Below are positions 52,145 to 61,932 of a stretch of DNA of 64,000 bases, piece after piece. Position numbers and translations under genes: made by a program. The DNA is from Sinorhizobium medicae. GTDB lineage: Bacteria; Pseudomonadota; Alphaproteobacteria; Rhizobiales; Rhizobiaceae. Location of the stretch: assembly GCF_007827695.1 (NCBI RefSeq), contig NZ_VITA01000017.1, positions 1 through 64,000 on the forward strand, given 5' to 3'. Below the pieces are notes generated by a model. That model searched no databases. It was not told the origin of the DNA and worked only from the letters and a program-made list of their open reading frames with translations. Numbering within the stretch: position 1 is the first letter of the stretch; each line of letters begins with the position of its first letter.

Positions 52145-52363
52145 GACAGCTGTCCTTGTTTTGACCGGGTAGGCTGCGACCGGAGTGTTACCTGCGCGCC
52201 TTTTAGGTCAAAGTGAACGGCTTGTGAATGGCCTGGGCGGAAAGACACGAAGTTTGTCGCACGGCCGGTAAGGCGCTCCCAACGCCGGGCTCCAGCCGGA
52301 ATGCGTCATTGCGCGCACGTCAATGTTCTCGTAACGTTCCGGTCGGCTGAAAAAGGGAACCAT

Positions 52364-53278
52364 ATGCAGCAGGCAAATTCACAAGATCGACACCTGGACA
52401 ACATCCCCTTGGCGGTTGGGGTGATCATCCTGACCGTTCTGGCACTTTCGTTGGGCGACGCGCTGATCAAGATGTCCAGTGGCAGCTTCGTCATCTGGCA
52501 GATATTTGTCATCCGCTCGATGATTGCGATCCCTGTGTTGCTCCTGATTCTGATCATGGCGGCACCCGACACGTTGCGTATGCCAGATGACCTTGTCTGG
52601 ATCATTTTGCGCAGTCTGATGCTGGTAGCAATGTGGGTCTGCTATTACGTGTCCCTACCAAAGTTGACACTTTCGGCCGCTGCGGCTGCCTATTACACGC
52701 TGCCCATCTTCATCACCCTTTTTTCCGCCCTGTTCATCGGCAGCAAGATTTCGCAAAAAGGCTGGCTCGCCGTCTTTGCTGGATTTTCGGGCGTGGTCTT
52801 GATCCTGCGCCCCAAGGCCGGCGACTTCAACGCATACGCTGTCTTACCGCTTGCCTCGGCGATGCTCTATGCGGCAGCGATGATCCTGACACGCACCAGA
52901 TGCCGCAACCAACACCCGGTCATTTTGTCGCTGGCGCTGAACGCCGCCTTTGTCATCGTCGGTGTGGCGGCCGCGAGCCTGATCCCGCTGCTACCCGACA
53001 CGGCACGGCAGGGCTTTTTGTTTGCGCCCTGGACGGCGATGGGATGGAGCGAATGTATTTCGATGATGCTCCTGGCTGGTGTAATCCTGACCGGCAGCAT
53101 CGGTGCGGCGATCGCCTATCAGAACGGCCCGCCTGCCATGATAGGTGCCTTCGACTTTGCTTATGTCGGATTCGCTGTCATTTGGGGGATCGTTTTCTTC
53201 GCTGAGGTGCCGGACACGATTTCCATCCTCGGCATTGGCTTGGTCGTCAGCGCGGGGATATTGTCCCTGCGCCAATAA
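52364..53278 (+). CDS. DMT-superfamily (EamA) permease
   Basis: The 304-aa protein has about ten helices in two EamA halves: PLAVGVIILTVLALSLGDAL, IFVIRSMIAIPVLLLILIMA, AAAYYTLPIFITLFSALFIG with GWLAVFAGFSGVVLILRPKA, then PLASAMLYAAAMILTRTRCR and IGAFDFAYVGFAVIWGIVFF. AAAGGGAAC before the ATG at 52364 supports this start. It is divergent from queC. It may export a small metabolite; which one is unknown. Confidence 0.9.
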   Translation: MQQANSQDRHLDNIPLAVGVIILTVLALSLGDALIKMSSGSFVIWQIFVIRSMIAIPVLLLILIMAAPDTLRMPDDLVWIILRSLMLVAMWVCYYVSLPKLTLSAAAAAYYTLPIFITLFSALFIGSKISQKGWLAVFAGFSGVVLILRPKAGDFNAYAVLPLASAMLYAAAMILTRTRCRNQHPVILSLALNAAFVIVGVAAASLIPLLPDTARQGFLFAPWTAMGWSECISMMLLAGVILTGSIGAAIAYQNGPPAMIGAFDFAYVGFAVIWGIVFFAEVPDTISILGIGLVVSAGILSLRQ

Positions 53279-53458
53279 CCTATCGTCAGGTAGTGACTGG
53301 TTCCGTCACCAAACTCTCGCAACGTCAGGGATCTCCAAAGCGGCCGGGCGAACGCAGCACCTTCCCGCATGCCGCGCCGCCAGCGCGACCAGGCAGGTGC
53401 TTGAACGATCGTTTCACTGCCTCACTGAAACAGCGAAACGAAACATTGCACTCTGGCC

Positions 53459-55273
53459 TCATCCCTCGCTGAGGATGAGGCCCTTCGTCAGTTCCAGCGC
53501 CTGCCGCTCAAACAGACTGCGATAGATGCCGCCTTTGACGCGGATGAGCGCGCCGTGGTCGCCTTCTTCCGCAATGCGGCCGCGATCGAACACCAGTAGC
53601 CGGTCAAGCGCGCGCACCGTCGAAAGACGGTGTGCGACCACCAGCGTCGTGCGCCCCGTCATCAGCCGCTCCATCGCCTGCTGGATCAGCACCTCAGACT
53701 CCGAATCGAGGCTCGACGTCGCCTCATCGAGGATGAGGATCGGCGCATCAGCCAGGAATGCACGAGCGATCGCCACGCGCTGGCGCTCGCCGCCGGAAAG
53801 CTTCACCCCGCGTTCACCGACGAGCGTGGCGTAGCCTTTCGGCAATTCGGTGATGAAATCATGAGCGCTCGCAAGCCTCGCCGCTTCCTCGATGTCACGC
53901 TGCGTCGCTCCCGGCCGTGCATAGGCGATATTCTCGGCAAGCGAGCGGTGAAACAGAATCGGCTCCTGCTGCACGATGGCGATCTGCTGGCGCAGCGACG
54001 CCTGCGTGAAGTCGGCGATGTTCTGCCCGTCGATACGGATCTCACCGGCATTCAGATCGTGGAGACGCTGGATCAGCTTGATGAACGTCGTCTTGCCCGA
54101 GCCGGAATGCCCGACGAGACCGACGCGTTCGCCCGCCGCTATGCTCACCGAGAAGCCCTGGTAAAGTGGTGCACGATGCGCTCCGTAGTGAAAGGTCACG
54201 TCGCGGAACTCAATCCCGCCTTCGGTGATGCGGATGGGCTTTGCGCCGGGGCGGTCCTCCACGCCGAGCGACTGATCGTGAATGGCGACGAGTTCCTCCA
54301 TGTCGTTGATCGAGCGCTGCAGGTTGCGGATATGCATGCCCACTTCCCGCAGATAGCCCTGCAGGATGAAGAATGAGGTCAGCACGAAGGTGATATCGCC
54401 TGCGGTCGCCTGCCCTCTGGCCCACAGAAGGAGAGCGAAGCCGATCACCGCGGCACGCAGAACCAGCAGCATTGCACCCTGTGCGGTGCCGTTGAGCGTA
54501 CCGCGCGACCAGGTGCGCCGGGTCCGGTTCTCCCATTTGCGCAGAACCTTGGCGAGGCGCGCGTCTTCGCGTCCCTCCGCTCCGAAAGCCTTGACGACGG
54601 TGTTGCAGCTGACCGCATCGGCAAGCGCGCCGCCGAGCCGGGTGTCCCAGCTATTGGCAAGGCTCGCCATCGGCGCCACATAGCCGAGCGACAGGGAAAC
54701 GGTGACGACGATGAACACGATCGAGCCGAGACCGATGATCACCCCCATCATCGGCCAGTACCAGGCCATCAGCGCCGTGGAACCGACCAGCATGACCACG
54801 GACGGGAAAAGTGCCACGAGGAGCGTGTCGTTCAACAGATCGAGCGCCCACATGCCGCGCGTCACTTTACGGACCGTCGAGCCGGCGAAGCTGTTGGCGT
54901 GCCAGTCACTGGAAAACCGCTGAATGTGATGGAAGGCTGCTGCCGCGATGTCGGACATCATCTTCAGCGTCAGGCTGACGATCCCCATGAAGGTCACGTG
55001 CCTGAGCACGATCGCGCCAAGCGACAGGGCCATCAACATCATGAAGGCCGCCATTGCCGCATTCCAGGCGATCTCGTCACTGGCCGCCCCGGAAACCACG
55101 GCATCGACCAGCCGGCCGGAATAAAGCGGCGTGAGCACATCGGCAAGCGTCGAAAACAGCACCGCGGCCAGAAGAGCGGCCAGCCGCACCGGTTGCCTCT
55201 TCCAATGTGCCCAGGAGAATCGGAAAACGCTGAGAAAGGCGCGGTTGCGCGCCGTGAAACGGGTGAATGCCAT
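53459..55273 (-). CDS. exsA: ABC transporter ExsA (HlyB/MsbA-type half-transporter)
   Basis: The 604-aa protein has an ABC_membrane domain with six helices (PVRLAALLAAVLFSTLADVL, AWNAAMAAFMMLMALSLGAI, and others) and a C-terminal ATPase: Walker A GHSGSGKTTFI, Q-loop VQQEPILFHRSLAENIAYA, signature LSGGERQRVAIARAF, Walker B ILILDEATSSLDSESEVL, VVAHRLSTV. The family exports lipids, glycans or peptides. In S. meliloti ExsA is described as an ABC transporter next to exoB. ATG 55273 is used; a TTG 36 bp upstream is in frame but has no ribosome site. It is divergent from exoB. Confidence 0.92.
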   Translation of the reverse strand: MAFTRFTARNRAFLSVFRFSWAHWKRQPVRLAALLAAVLFSTLADVLTPLYSGRLVDAVVSGAASDEIAWNAAMAAFMMLMALSLGAIVLRHVTFMGIVSLTLKMMSDIAAAAFHHIQRFSSDWHANSFAGSTVRKVTRGMWALDLLNDTLLVALFPSVVMLVGSTALMAWYWPMMGVIIGLGSIVFIVVTVSLSLGYVAPMASLANSWDTRLGGALADAVSCNTVVKAFGAEGREDARLAKVLRKWENRTRRTWSRGTLNGTAQGAMLLVLRAAVIGFALLLWARGQATAGDITFVLTSFFILQGYLREVGMHIRNLQRSINDMEELVAIHDQSLGVEDRPGAKPIRITEGGIEFRDVTFHYGAHRAPLYQGFSVSIAAGERVGLVGHSGSGKTTFIKLIQRLHDLNAGEIRIDGQNIADFTQASLRQQIAIVQQEPILFHRSLAENIAYARPGATQRDIEEAARLASAHDFITELPKGYATLVGERGVKLSGGERQRVAIARAFLADAPILILDEATSSLDSESEVLIQQAMERLMTGRTTLVVAHRLSTVRALDRLLVFDRGRIAEEGDHGALIRVKGGIYRSLFERQALELTKGLILSEG

Positions 55274-55801
55274 AGGATTTGCCCGGTGGCGCGAGCGCAC
55301 CGGCCTCAAAATCTGGAAAACATGAAAATGCCGTCGGGGAAAAGATCAGAACGGCATCAGCGGATCGCCGGCTTCTGAATAAGAAGCGGTGGGGCGATGA
55401 CAATTCCTGATTGCTGCGAAGAAGCGCGAACGCTCACGTCACAGGGTCAGGATCGTGGGCCCGCCCCGTAGGGAGAAGAAAATGCCTTCATCGTAACCTC
55501 CCTGATCTGACTGCCGGAGGACTGCTTATAGTTGAGGTCAGCGCGCACGCCAAGCGTCTGTATTGCGTTTCATGAAAAGCAGAACGGGATGCTGCATGTT
55601 TGCAACACTTTCCCGAGTGCTGCCGAGCATGCTCAATTGCGTTGCGGCATGAGAAGCCGTTTATGGCCGTATCCAGGCGGCGAAGTTGTTGAATAATCCC
55701 GCGATTTTATAGAACTTTCACAATCTGTTGGAAATTTCGCCGCTATTCATTGCGAAGCCTGCCACGTTTTCAAAGTTCAGAATCATCCTTTGAGGTTGCC
55801 C
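55274..55801. other. Divergent exsA-exoB promoter region
   Basis: This 528-bp region must carry promoters for exsA (leftward) and exoB (rightward). It becomes AT-rich from about 55680 (around CGATTTTATAGAACTTTCA), a likely exoB promoter area. No gene, strong repeat or RNA structure was found. Confidence 0.5.
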
Positions 55802-56788
55802 GTGCAGAACAACAACATCCTCGTCGTCGGCGGAGCCGGCTATATCGGCTCGCATACCTGCCTCCAGCTCGCGGCAAAGGGGTACCAACCGGTCGTTTAC
55901 GACAACCTCTCCAACGGTCATGAGGAATTCGTCAAATGGGGAGTTCTCGAAAAGGGCGATATTCGCGACAGGCAACGCCTTGACGAGGTTCTTGCCCGGC
56001 ACAAGCCGCGGGCGATCCTGCATTTCGCGGCCATGATCGAGGTGGGGGAGTCGGTCAAGGATCCGGCCGCCTTCTACGACAACAATGTCATCGGCACCCT
56101 GACACTGCTTTCAGCGGCGCTGGCGGCGGGCATCGATGCCTTCGTTTTCTCCTCCACCTGCGCGACCTACGGTCTGCCCGACAGCGTGCCGATGAACGAG
56201 ACGCACAAGCAGGCGCCTATCAATCCCTATGGCCGCACCAAATGGATTTGCGAGCAGGCGCTGAAAGATTATGATCATTATAAGGGGCTGCGCTCCGTAA
56301 TCCTGCGCTATTTCAATGCTGCAGGCGCCGATTTCGAGGGCCGCATCGGCGAGTGGCATGAGCCCGAGACCCATGCGATCCCGCTGGCCATCGATGCGGC
56401 ACTCGGCCGCCGCGAGGGCTTCAAGGTCTTCGGAACCGACTACGACACCCGCGACGGAACCTGCGTACGCGACTATATCCACGTCCTCGACCTGGCAGAT
56501 GCCCATGTACGCGCCGTCGACTATCTGCTGGAGGGCGGCGAGAGCGTCGCGCTCAATCTCGGAACCGGCACCGGTACAACGGTGAAGGAACTGTTGAACG
56601 CGATCGAAGACGTGGCAGGCCGGTCGTTCAATATCGGCTATGCGGAGCGCCGCGAAGGTGATTCGACCACGCTGGTGGCGAATAATGACAAGGCACGCGA
56701 GGTCCTCGGCTGGGAGCCGCAATACGATCTCGCAGCGATAACCAGGTCTGCCTGGAACTGGCATTCCCGCAGAAACCAGGGCGCGTGA
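55802..56788 (+). CDS. exoB: UDP-glucose 4-epimerase ExoB
   Basis: The 328-aa enzyme interconverts UDP-glucose and UDP-galactose and so feeds ExoY and all galactose-containing polymers. It has the NAD-binding GGAGYIGSH near the N-terminus, FVFSSTCATYGLPDSVPMNE with the catalytic Ser/Thr, YGRTKWICEQALKDY with Tyr-x3-Lys, and VCVRDYIHVLDLADAH-type GTCVRDYIHVLDLADAH. The start is GTG at 55802 (the family N-terminus QNNNILVVGGAG follows directly); a TTG at 55790 is a less likely choice. It is convergent with exoZ. Loss of ExoB in S. meliloti changes both EPS and LPS. Confidence 0.96.
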   Translation: MQNNNILVVGGAGYIGSHTCLQLAAKGYQPVVYDNLSNGHEEFVKWGVLEKGDIRDRQRLDEVLARHKPRAILHFAAMIEVGESVKDPAAFYDNNVIGTLTLLSAALAAGIDAFVFSSTCATYGLPDSVPMNETHKQAPINPYGRTKWICEQALKDYDHYKGLRSVILRYFNAAGADFEGRIGEWHEPETHAIPLAIDAALGRREGFKVFGTDYDTRDGTCVRDYIHVLDLADAHVRAVDYLLEGGESVALNLGTGTGTTVKELLNAIEDVAGRSFNIGYAERREGDSTTLVANNDKAREVLGWEPQYDLAAITRSAWNWHSRRNQGA

Positions 56789-56855
56789 CTTTCCCAGAGC
56801 GGCTGGCCGCGCTGTCGGAACGTTTAGGCAGCCCGGCCATCTTTTCGAAATCGTC

Positions 56856-57863
56856 CTATTCCGCCGCACGCCCGGCAAGGCCCCCGGCAACCCGCCGGGC
56901 GTTGCCCCGCCGCATCAGCGGGCGCTCGAGCATCATGTATGCCGCAACGCCGATGAGCGTTCCCGAAAGGACGGCGACGAACATCGTTGCCAGCGCGCCG
57001 AGATCGATCTCCAGGGCCACCTTAGCCACGACCGATATCGCAAAAGTGTGCCAGAGATAGATGGAATAGGAGGCGTCGCCGAGAAGCGTCGGCAGCGGCA
57101 CCTTCCGTACGCAGCCATTCGCCTCCAGCGAAAGGACGCCGAGGACGAGCAGCACGGCAAGCGGTCCGGTTATCAGCTCGTCAAAAGGCAGAGCGAGCAA
57201 GCCGATGAGAGCGAAGCCGCCGAGCGAGCAGGCCATCAGAGCGGAACCGACCGCCAACGGCGGTACCCTGCCCTTCAGCCAGAACTCCGCGATGATCATG
57301 CCGGCGACGAACTCAAGAATGATCGGCCGCGTATAGGTCAGCATCAACGCACCGTCGAAGGTTGCGACACGGCCGGCGATGACAAGCGCCAGGAAAAGGC
57401 CGGACATGGCGGGCAGCCGCCAGTTGCGCGGCAAGACGAGGGAGCCGGCGAAGACCAGGTAGAAGAGCATCTCGAAATTGAGCGTCCAGCCTTGCACGAG
57501 CACAGGCCAGATCTCTCCGCTGCTCGGAGAGCGCGCCGGCACGAAGAACAGCGACGCCAGGACATGTTCCAGGCTAAGGACCAGATTGGGAAACAGACCC
57601 GCCAGCGCCCCCGCGACCATTACGGCGGTCGCGAGCCAATAGACCGGCACGATGCGGCGCGCACGATCCCTGATGAATTCCAGTGGTGTCACCGGCCGAC
57701 GGTCGCTGATGACCCACATGATGAAGCCGCTTATGACGAAGAAGACGTCGACGCCGGCGGCACCGATCGTGAAATGATGGCCGGTTTTCTCCGCCGCGTG
57801 GAAGAAAACAACGGCGAGTGCCGCCGCGGCGCGGAGATATTGTATGCCGTAGATCGTCTTCAA
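56856..57863 (-). CDS. exoZ: Succinoglycan acetyltransferase ExoZ
   Basis: The 335-aa membrane protein of the acyltransferase-3 family adds the acetyl group to the succinoglycan subunit. It begins TIYGIQYLRAAAALAVVFFH with the conserved R and a His in helix 1, then GVDVFFVISGFIMWVISDRR, and has about ten helices. The start is TTG at 57863, overlapping the exoQ stop (TTGA), with GGGGA 7 bp upstream. A much longer ORF in the same frame covers exoQ and is spurious. It is the last gene of the exoY-F-Q-Z run and is convergent with exoB. Confidence 0.93.
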   Translation of the reverse strand: MKTIYGIQYLRAAAALAVVFFHAAEKTGHHFTIGAAGVDVFFVISGFIMWVISDRRPVTPLEFIRDRARRIVPVYWLATAVMVAGALAGLFPNLVLSLEHVLASLFFVPARSPSSGEIWPVLVQGWTLNFEMLFYLVFAGSLVLPRNWRLPAMSGLFLALVIAGRVATFDGALMLTYTRPIILEFVAGMIIAEFWLKGRVPPLAVGSALMACSLGGFALIGLLALPFDELITGPLAVLLVLGVLSLEANGCVRKVPLPTLLGDASYSIYLWHTFAISVVAKVALEIDLGALATMFVAVLSGTLIGVAAYMMLERPLMRRGNARRVAGGLAGRAAE

Positions 57864-59164
57864 CGGTTTTCCCCGGGTCGCTGCATCATCGGAGTGAAGG
57901 CCCGTCCGTAGGGTGCGGGATGAAGCTGCGGCGGCCAAGGCAATGCCGCCACCCGGCGGCGCGGGATCGTCAGCTTCCCAGCGGTGAAGTACAGGAGGAA
58001 GGAACCGATATGGTAGGGCGTGAGGATATCGATCTCCACGAAGGCGCGCACCAAAAGCAGTGCTCCAACACCGAAGAGGACCATCGATTCCGGGTCGCGA
58101 TCCTCCGAAAGCAGGCGCTTCAGCTGCCCGAAGAAAGTCATGGCCAGCACCATTGTCAGCAGAACAAGCCCGATGAAGCCCGTCTCCACAGCCGTCTCTA
58201 TGAAGGTGTTGTGGAAATGAAAGCCGGCGCGCGAGCCGATATAGAACTCCTCCCATAGCCGCTCGGCTTCGGAGAAGCCCTGCACCCAATAAGCCTGATA
58301 GCCGATGCCGACGAGGGGCGACGCCTTTGCCGCCTCGATGCCCTGCTGCCAGAGATAGGTGCGGCCGGTCAGCGTCGAGTCCTTGCCGAAAGCGCCGAGG
58401 ATCATATCGATGCCGCCGGCGTAGATTATTGCCACGGCAGCCACGCCGCCGAACACCGATGCGGCGGTGAAGAGGATCTTTCTGCTCGCGGGACGCAAGG
58501 TCGTGATCGCGCGCATGCCGAGGCAGAGGCCGATGACCGCTGCCGTCGTCAGCACCGACGTTGCCGATTGCGACATGAGGAGGCAATAGGCGGCAAGCAA
58601 TCCGCCGCCCCCTGCCGCGCCCATCCAGAGGCCTCTTTCGCCGAGAACAAAAACGGCGGCGAAAGCGAAATAGATGCCGAGCGAGGCGTAGAAGCCCAAC
58701 TGGTTCTTCGATGCGAACGCACCGACAAAGCTATAGGTGCCATCCAGGGGATCGTAATGATACGAGCCGAAGAGCAGCGAATAGAGGAGCACGATCGCAA
58801 CGCCTGCAATCATGCCGCGCGTCAGCGTGCGGATGTCGATCGTACGCATTGCGATGAGAGCGCAGACGACGTGGCTCAGATATTGTATTCCCGTCCGCAG
58901 CGACAGGGATGGCGCCGCCGACCAGAAGATCGTGAGGCAGGCGAAGATGGTGAAGGACAGGATCCAGAGATAGCTGGCATAGTTGCCGAGAACCTTTCGG
59001 TAGTCGACAAGGACCAGCGGCAGCCACAGGCCATAATAGGCGAGAATCGAAACCTGTCCGAAGCGCGCCGAATAGGCGAAGACGAAGACCGACAGGGCCA
59101 AGGCGAAGGTGCCGAAGACGTCATTCGCTCCAGGTCTGACAAGGCTCGCCTTGGATATTCTCAT
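57860..59164 (-). CDS. exoQ: Succinoglycan polymerase-type protein ExoQ
   Basis: The 434-aa protein has about twelve helices and the Wzy/O-antigen-ligase pattern, with a long periplasmic loop that includes GAFGKDSTLTGRTYLWQQGI, SPLVGIGYQAYWVQGFSE and RAGFHFHNTFIETAVETGFI. In S. meliloti, ExoQ is needed to polymerise succinoglycan octasaccharides into high-molecular-weight chains. The start is ATG 59164, 7 bp after the exoF stop, and the end overlaps exoZ. Catalytic details are not visible from the sequence. Confidence 0.95.
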   Translation of the reverse strand: MRISKASLVRPGANDVFGTFALALSVFVFAYSARFGQVSILAYYGLWLPLVLVDYRKVLGNYASYLWILSFTIFACLTIFWSAAPSLSLRTGIQYLSHVVCALIAMRTIDIRTLTRGMIAGVAIVLLYSLLFGSYHYDPLDGTYSFVGAFASKNQLGFYASLGIYFAFAAVFVLGERGLWMGAAGGGGLLAAYCLLMSQSATSVLTTAAVIGLCLGMRAITTLRPASRKILFTAASVFGGVAAVAIIYAGGIDMILGAFGKDSTLTGRTYLWQQGIEAAKASPLVGIGYQAYWVQGFSEAERLWEEFYIGSRAGFHFHNTFIETAVETGFIGLVLLTMVLAMTFFGQLKRLLSEDRDPESMVLFGVGALLLVRAFVEIDILTPYHIGSFLLYFTAGKLTIPRRRVAALPWPPQLHPAPYGRAFTPMMQRPGENR

Positions 59165-59171
59165 GCCGGCC

Positions 59172-60440
59172 TCACCGCATCGCCGCCAACGCCGTATTCA
59201 CTTTGATGACGTCCCCAGGCAGCACAGGGGTGTTCTCATCGGCCGCGATCTCGGTCGGCTTCCCATCCTTGTCGCGAATGATGGAATAGGTGATCTGGGC
59301 TGCCTGCTGTTCGAGCTGGGCCGCGTCCGCCGACTGCAGCAGCGCCTCTGTCATGAGATCCCGGCTGGTGCCGAGCTTCAAGGCCAGCGTATCAAGTTCG
59401 GCTTCGGTGTTCTGCAGTTCCTGCGCAAGTTGCGCATCCCAGTCGTTGCGCAGATTCGTTTCGTCCTGCGCCGCCTTGCTCGCATCCTGTTTCGCTTTCA
59501 GCGATGCGGTGTCGATATCCAGCAGGGAAGCCTGCACGTCCGCCACCCGTTGTTCGAGGGAAAGCTTGCGCTGACTCAGCGCAAGCCCTTTCTCGGCAAG
59601 GCTGTCGACCTTGTCGCGATCCTCGGTGGCAAGCTCCAATTGGCGCGCCTGCGTTTCAGCCTTCTTTGCGAGCGCTTCGATCTCGCTTTGAAGAAGGGAC
59701 CTCAGATCGGCGAGAGCATCGAGCTGACGCTTCTGGCGCTTGTCGCGCGATTCCATAAGGGCGGTTTCGCTGGCGAGCAGTTCGTCGGCACCCGGTACAT
59801 TCTTGAGCTCCTCGGGCATCCCGATCGAGTCACGCTTGCCGATTTCGGCCTGCAGGCGCGCTCGGCGAATGAGGAGACGGCTGCGTTCCGCGACCTGTAC
59901 AGCCGATTCCCCGCTCGCATTGATGTAGTCGCGTGCAAACCGCTGGCCGTTGTCGGCCCGCCGCAGCCCTCCCCCGAGACTGACGGCCTTCAGGACCGTC
60001 ATGTTGGGAGCGTAAGGATATTCGCCAGGCGTCTGAACCTCTCCGGAGAGATAGACCGGTCGATATTGCGCCATCTCCACCGATGCGGAGGGCCGATCCC
60101 TGAGACCGAAGAGCTTCTGCATCTTTACGCCGATCTCTTCGGCCACTTCGGCTGTCGTCTTGCCTGAGGCAGGCAGTTCGCCGACGAAAGGCAGGGAAAT
60201 GCTTCCCGATGCACCAACCGTATAATCGCCGCTGACGGCGGACCAATCGCGGACCGCACCTTCGGCGGTCTGCCACTCGGCGACGCGAACCCGGAGTTTG
60301 TCCATAACGCCGAGCCGATATTCGTCGGCGCGCGCCAGCGATGTCGCGGAAGCGGCGAGAGCCGCCATGAGCACCAGGCGGGTTAAACAGGAAGCCATGC
60401 GGGAACCAGCGGATGCCCCTGGTAGTCTGTTCGATTGCAT
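59172..60440 (-). CDS. exoF: Outer-membrane polysaccharide export protein ExoF
   Basis: The 422-aa protein has a signal peptide (LTRLVLMAALAASATSLARA, cut at ARA-DE), then a Poly_export domain (YRLGVMDKLRVRVAEWQTAE, YTVGASGSISLPFVGELPAS), an SLBB part (YRPVYLSGEVQTPGEYPYAP), and a long C-terminal coiled-coil-like region of Gln, Glu, Lys and Arg. It belongs to the Wza/ExoF family that carries polysaccharide across the envelope. In S. meliloti, exoF mutants fail early in succinoglycan formation. It is 53 bp after exoY and 7 bp before exoQ. Confidence 0.95.
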   Translation of the reverse strand: MQSNRLPGASAGSRMASCLTRLVLMAALAASATSLARADEYRLGVMDKLRVRVAEWQTAEGAVRDWSAVSGDYTVGASGSISLPFVGELPASGKTTAEVAEEIGVKMQKLFGLRDRPSASVEMAQYRPVYLSGEVQTPGEYPYAPNMTVLKAVSLGGGLRRADNGQRFARDYINASGESAVQVAERSRLLIRRARLQAEIGKRDSIGMPEELKNVPGADELLASETALMESRDKRQKRQLDALADLRSLLQSEIEALAKKAETQARQLELATEDRDKVDSLAEKGLALSQRKLSLEQRVADVQASLLDIDTASLKAKQDASKAAQDETNLRNDWDAQLAQELQNTEAELDTLALKLGTSRDLMTEALLQSADAAQLEQQAAQITYSIIRDKDGKPTEIAADENTPVLPGDVIKVNTALAAMR

Positions 60441-60493
60441 TTTGGGATATTTCCGTTGCTCAGCGTTACCCGTCTAGGGCTCACGCCAAGATT

Positions 60494-61174
60494 TCAGTAG
60501 CTGCCGCGGGAGAGGCAGACGGCAGGAATCGTTTTGAATACAATGACAAAATCGACCAAAAGCGACCAGTTCTGGACATATTGCGTGTCGAAAGCAACGC
60601 GCGTGGCGTAGGACACATCATTGCGCCCACTGATTTGCCAGAGGCCCGTCAGACCAGGCCGCGAGCGCAGATAAAATTCGGCAGCCGAATCGTAGAGTTC
60701 AAGTTCGTCTTCGACCACAGGACGCGGGCCGACGACACTCATTTCACCGCGGATGATGTTGAGGAGCTGCGGCAGCTCGTCGAGACTGAGCTTGCGCAGG
60801 ACGGCCCCAACCACGGTCACGCGCGGATCGTTCTGAAGCTTGCGAGTGGCGCACCATTCCTCGTAAGCGTCGGGATTGGCCTTGAAATAGTCTTCGAGGA
60901 TCTGGTCACCCCTCTCCATCATCGTACGAAATTTAAGGCACTTGAAGGACTGGCCGTTGTGACCGATTCGGCGATGCCCATAGAAGACGCTGCCGCCGTC
61001 GGAGAACTTGACGAGGGCCATGATGAGCAGGAAGAGCGGACTGAAGAGTAGAAGGGCCACGGAGGCGGCAACAATGTCGAAACTGCGTTTTGCCATACCC
61101 CCGATCGGTCGGACTGCCCCGGTATCATCGGGGATAAAAAACGGCGAACTGGCCGAGCGAGTCGCGGACTTCAT
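60494..61174 (-). CDS. exoY: Undecaprenyl-phosphate galactosephosphotransferase ExoY
   Basis: The 226-aa protein makes the first step of succinoglycan synthesis, moving galactose-1-phosphate from UDP-galactose to the lipid carrier. It has one N-terminal membrane helix ([20 protein letters not shown]), then the bacterial sugar transferase domain with [37 protein letters not shown] and [20 protein letters not shown], and [15 protein letters not shown]. The length equals that of the known enzyme. It leads the exoY-F-Q-Z run; its activity is checked by ExoX, which is coded upstream in the opposite direction. Confidence 0.96.
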   Translation of the reverse strand: MKSATRSASSPFFIPDDTGAVRPIGGMAKRSFDIVAASVALLLFSPLFLLIMALVKFSDGGSVFYGHRRIGHNGQSFKCLKFRTMMERGDQILEDYFKANPDAYEEWCATRKLQNDPRVTVVGAVLRKLSLDELPQLLNIIRGEMSVVGPRPVVEDELELYDSAAEFYLRSRPGLTGLWQISGRNDVSYATRVAFDTQYVQNWSLLVDFVIVFKTIPAVCLSRGSY

Positions 61175-61932
61175 AGAGATGACTCCATTTAGGTTGGCGA
61201 TTGTCGGTCCCGTGGGACGCGGGCTGATCTAACGCGAGTGTATGGTCAGATTTTGATTTTTGAAGGCGGAATAATGGCAAGCCGCAGCGTCCTTGCCCGG
61301 AGAGGGATTTCAGCCGGCGCGATCGCGAAATATTGCAAAGAGTTAATTTTGGCGAGCGGCAAACTAGCGCTAGGATAGTTCCCGATTGCATCACGCGAGG
61401 AAAACATCGTTATGATTAATCACTTATAATAATAAAGTATTGTAATAGACGCATCATTCTTGCACTGCGGCGGGCCCCAAGCGGCGGCGAAAGAAATTGA
61501 CGCGCGGCAAGTTTGACCGATTTTTTTGCATCGCAACATTTTATTGCGCCGCACATTTTTGGAACCGTGCTGTGCCAATGGTTGTAATAAAAGTTGATCG
61601 AAAAATGTGCCGGATCGCGAACTGGGAGAGGCAGCATTCCAGGCCGAGTGCCTAATGCCCAACAAAATTAGGGGTCGCCCAGCTGACGGAACTGCTCGTC
61701 CTCATTTCGGGTCAAAAGGAGGAACTTATCGCCGGTTGCACCCGTTTGATTCGTGCGGAATAGAGCGAATGCCTAAAGACGACGGAAAGAATTCCGATGT
61801 ATGCTCAATTTCAACAATGCAGCGTTTCCAGGTTGAAGAGAAAAGCGGCGGCTAATATAGTGGCTAGGCAGGAGGAGAGGGCAACAACTCTTATGACGCT
61901 TCCAATCGCAGACCCGAAGGCAGGGTAGCGCC
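61175..61932. promoter_or_regulatory. Long exoY-exoX regulatory region
   Basis: This 758-bp AT-rich region separates the divergent exoY and exoX genes. A perfect 10-bp inverted repeat, GCACATTTTT (61551-61560) and AAAAATGTGC (61601-61610), sits in its middle. Very AT-rich runs occur near 61410-61445 (TTATAATAATAAAGTATTG) and are likely for exoY. MucR is known to act at the exoX-exoY region in S. meliloti, so the repeat is a candidate site, but this is inference. No gene is supported here. Confidence 0.7.

Noticed and set aside
52145..52363. preQ1 riboswitch upstream of queC
   Set aside because: No sequence resembling the preQ1-I or preQ1-II core was found by eye.
56856..58586. 576-aa ORF that includes exoZ
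   Set aside because: The N-terminal 240 residues are antisense or shifted frame over exoQ; ExoZ begins at 57863.
61607..61855. 82-aa ORF in the exoY-exoX gap
   Set aside because: No ribosome site, and known gene order in S. meliloti has no gene here; the region is regulatory.
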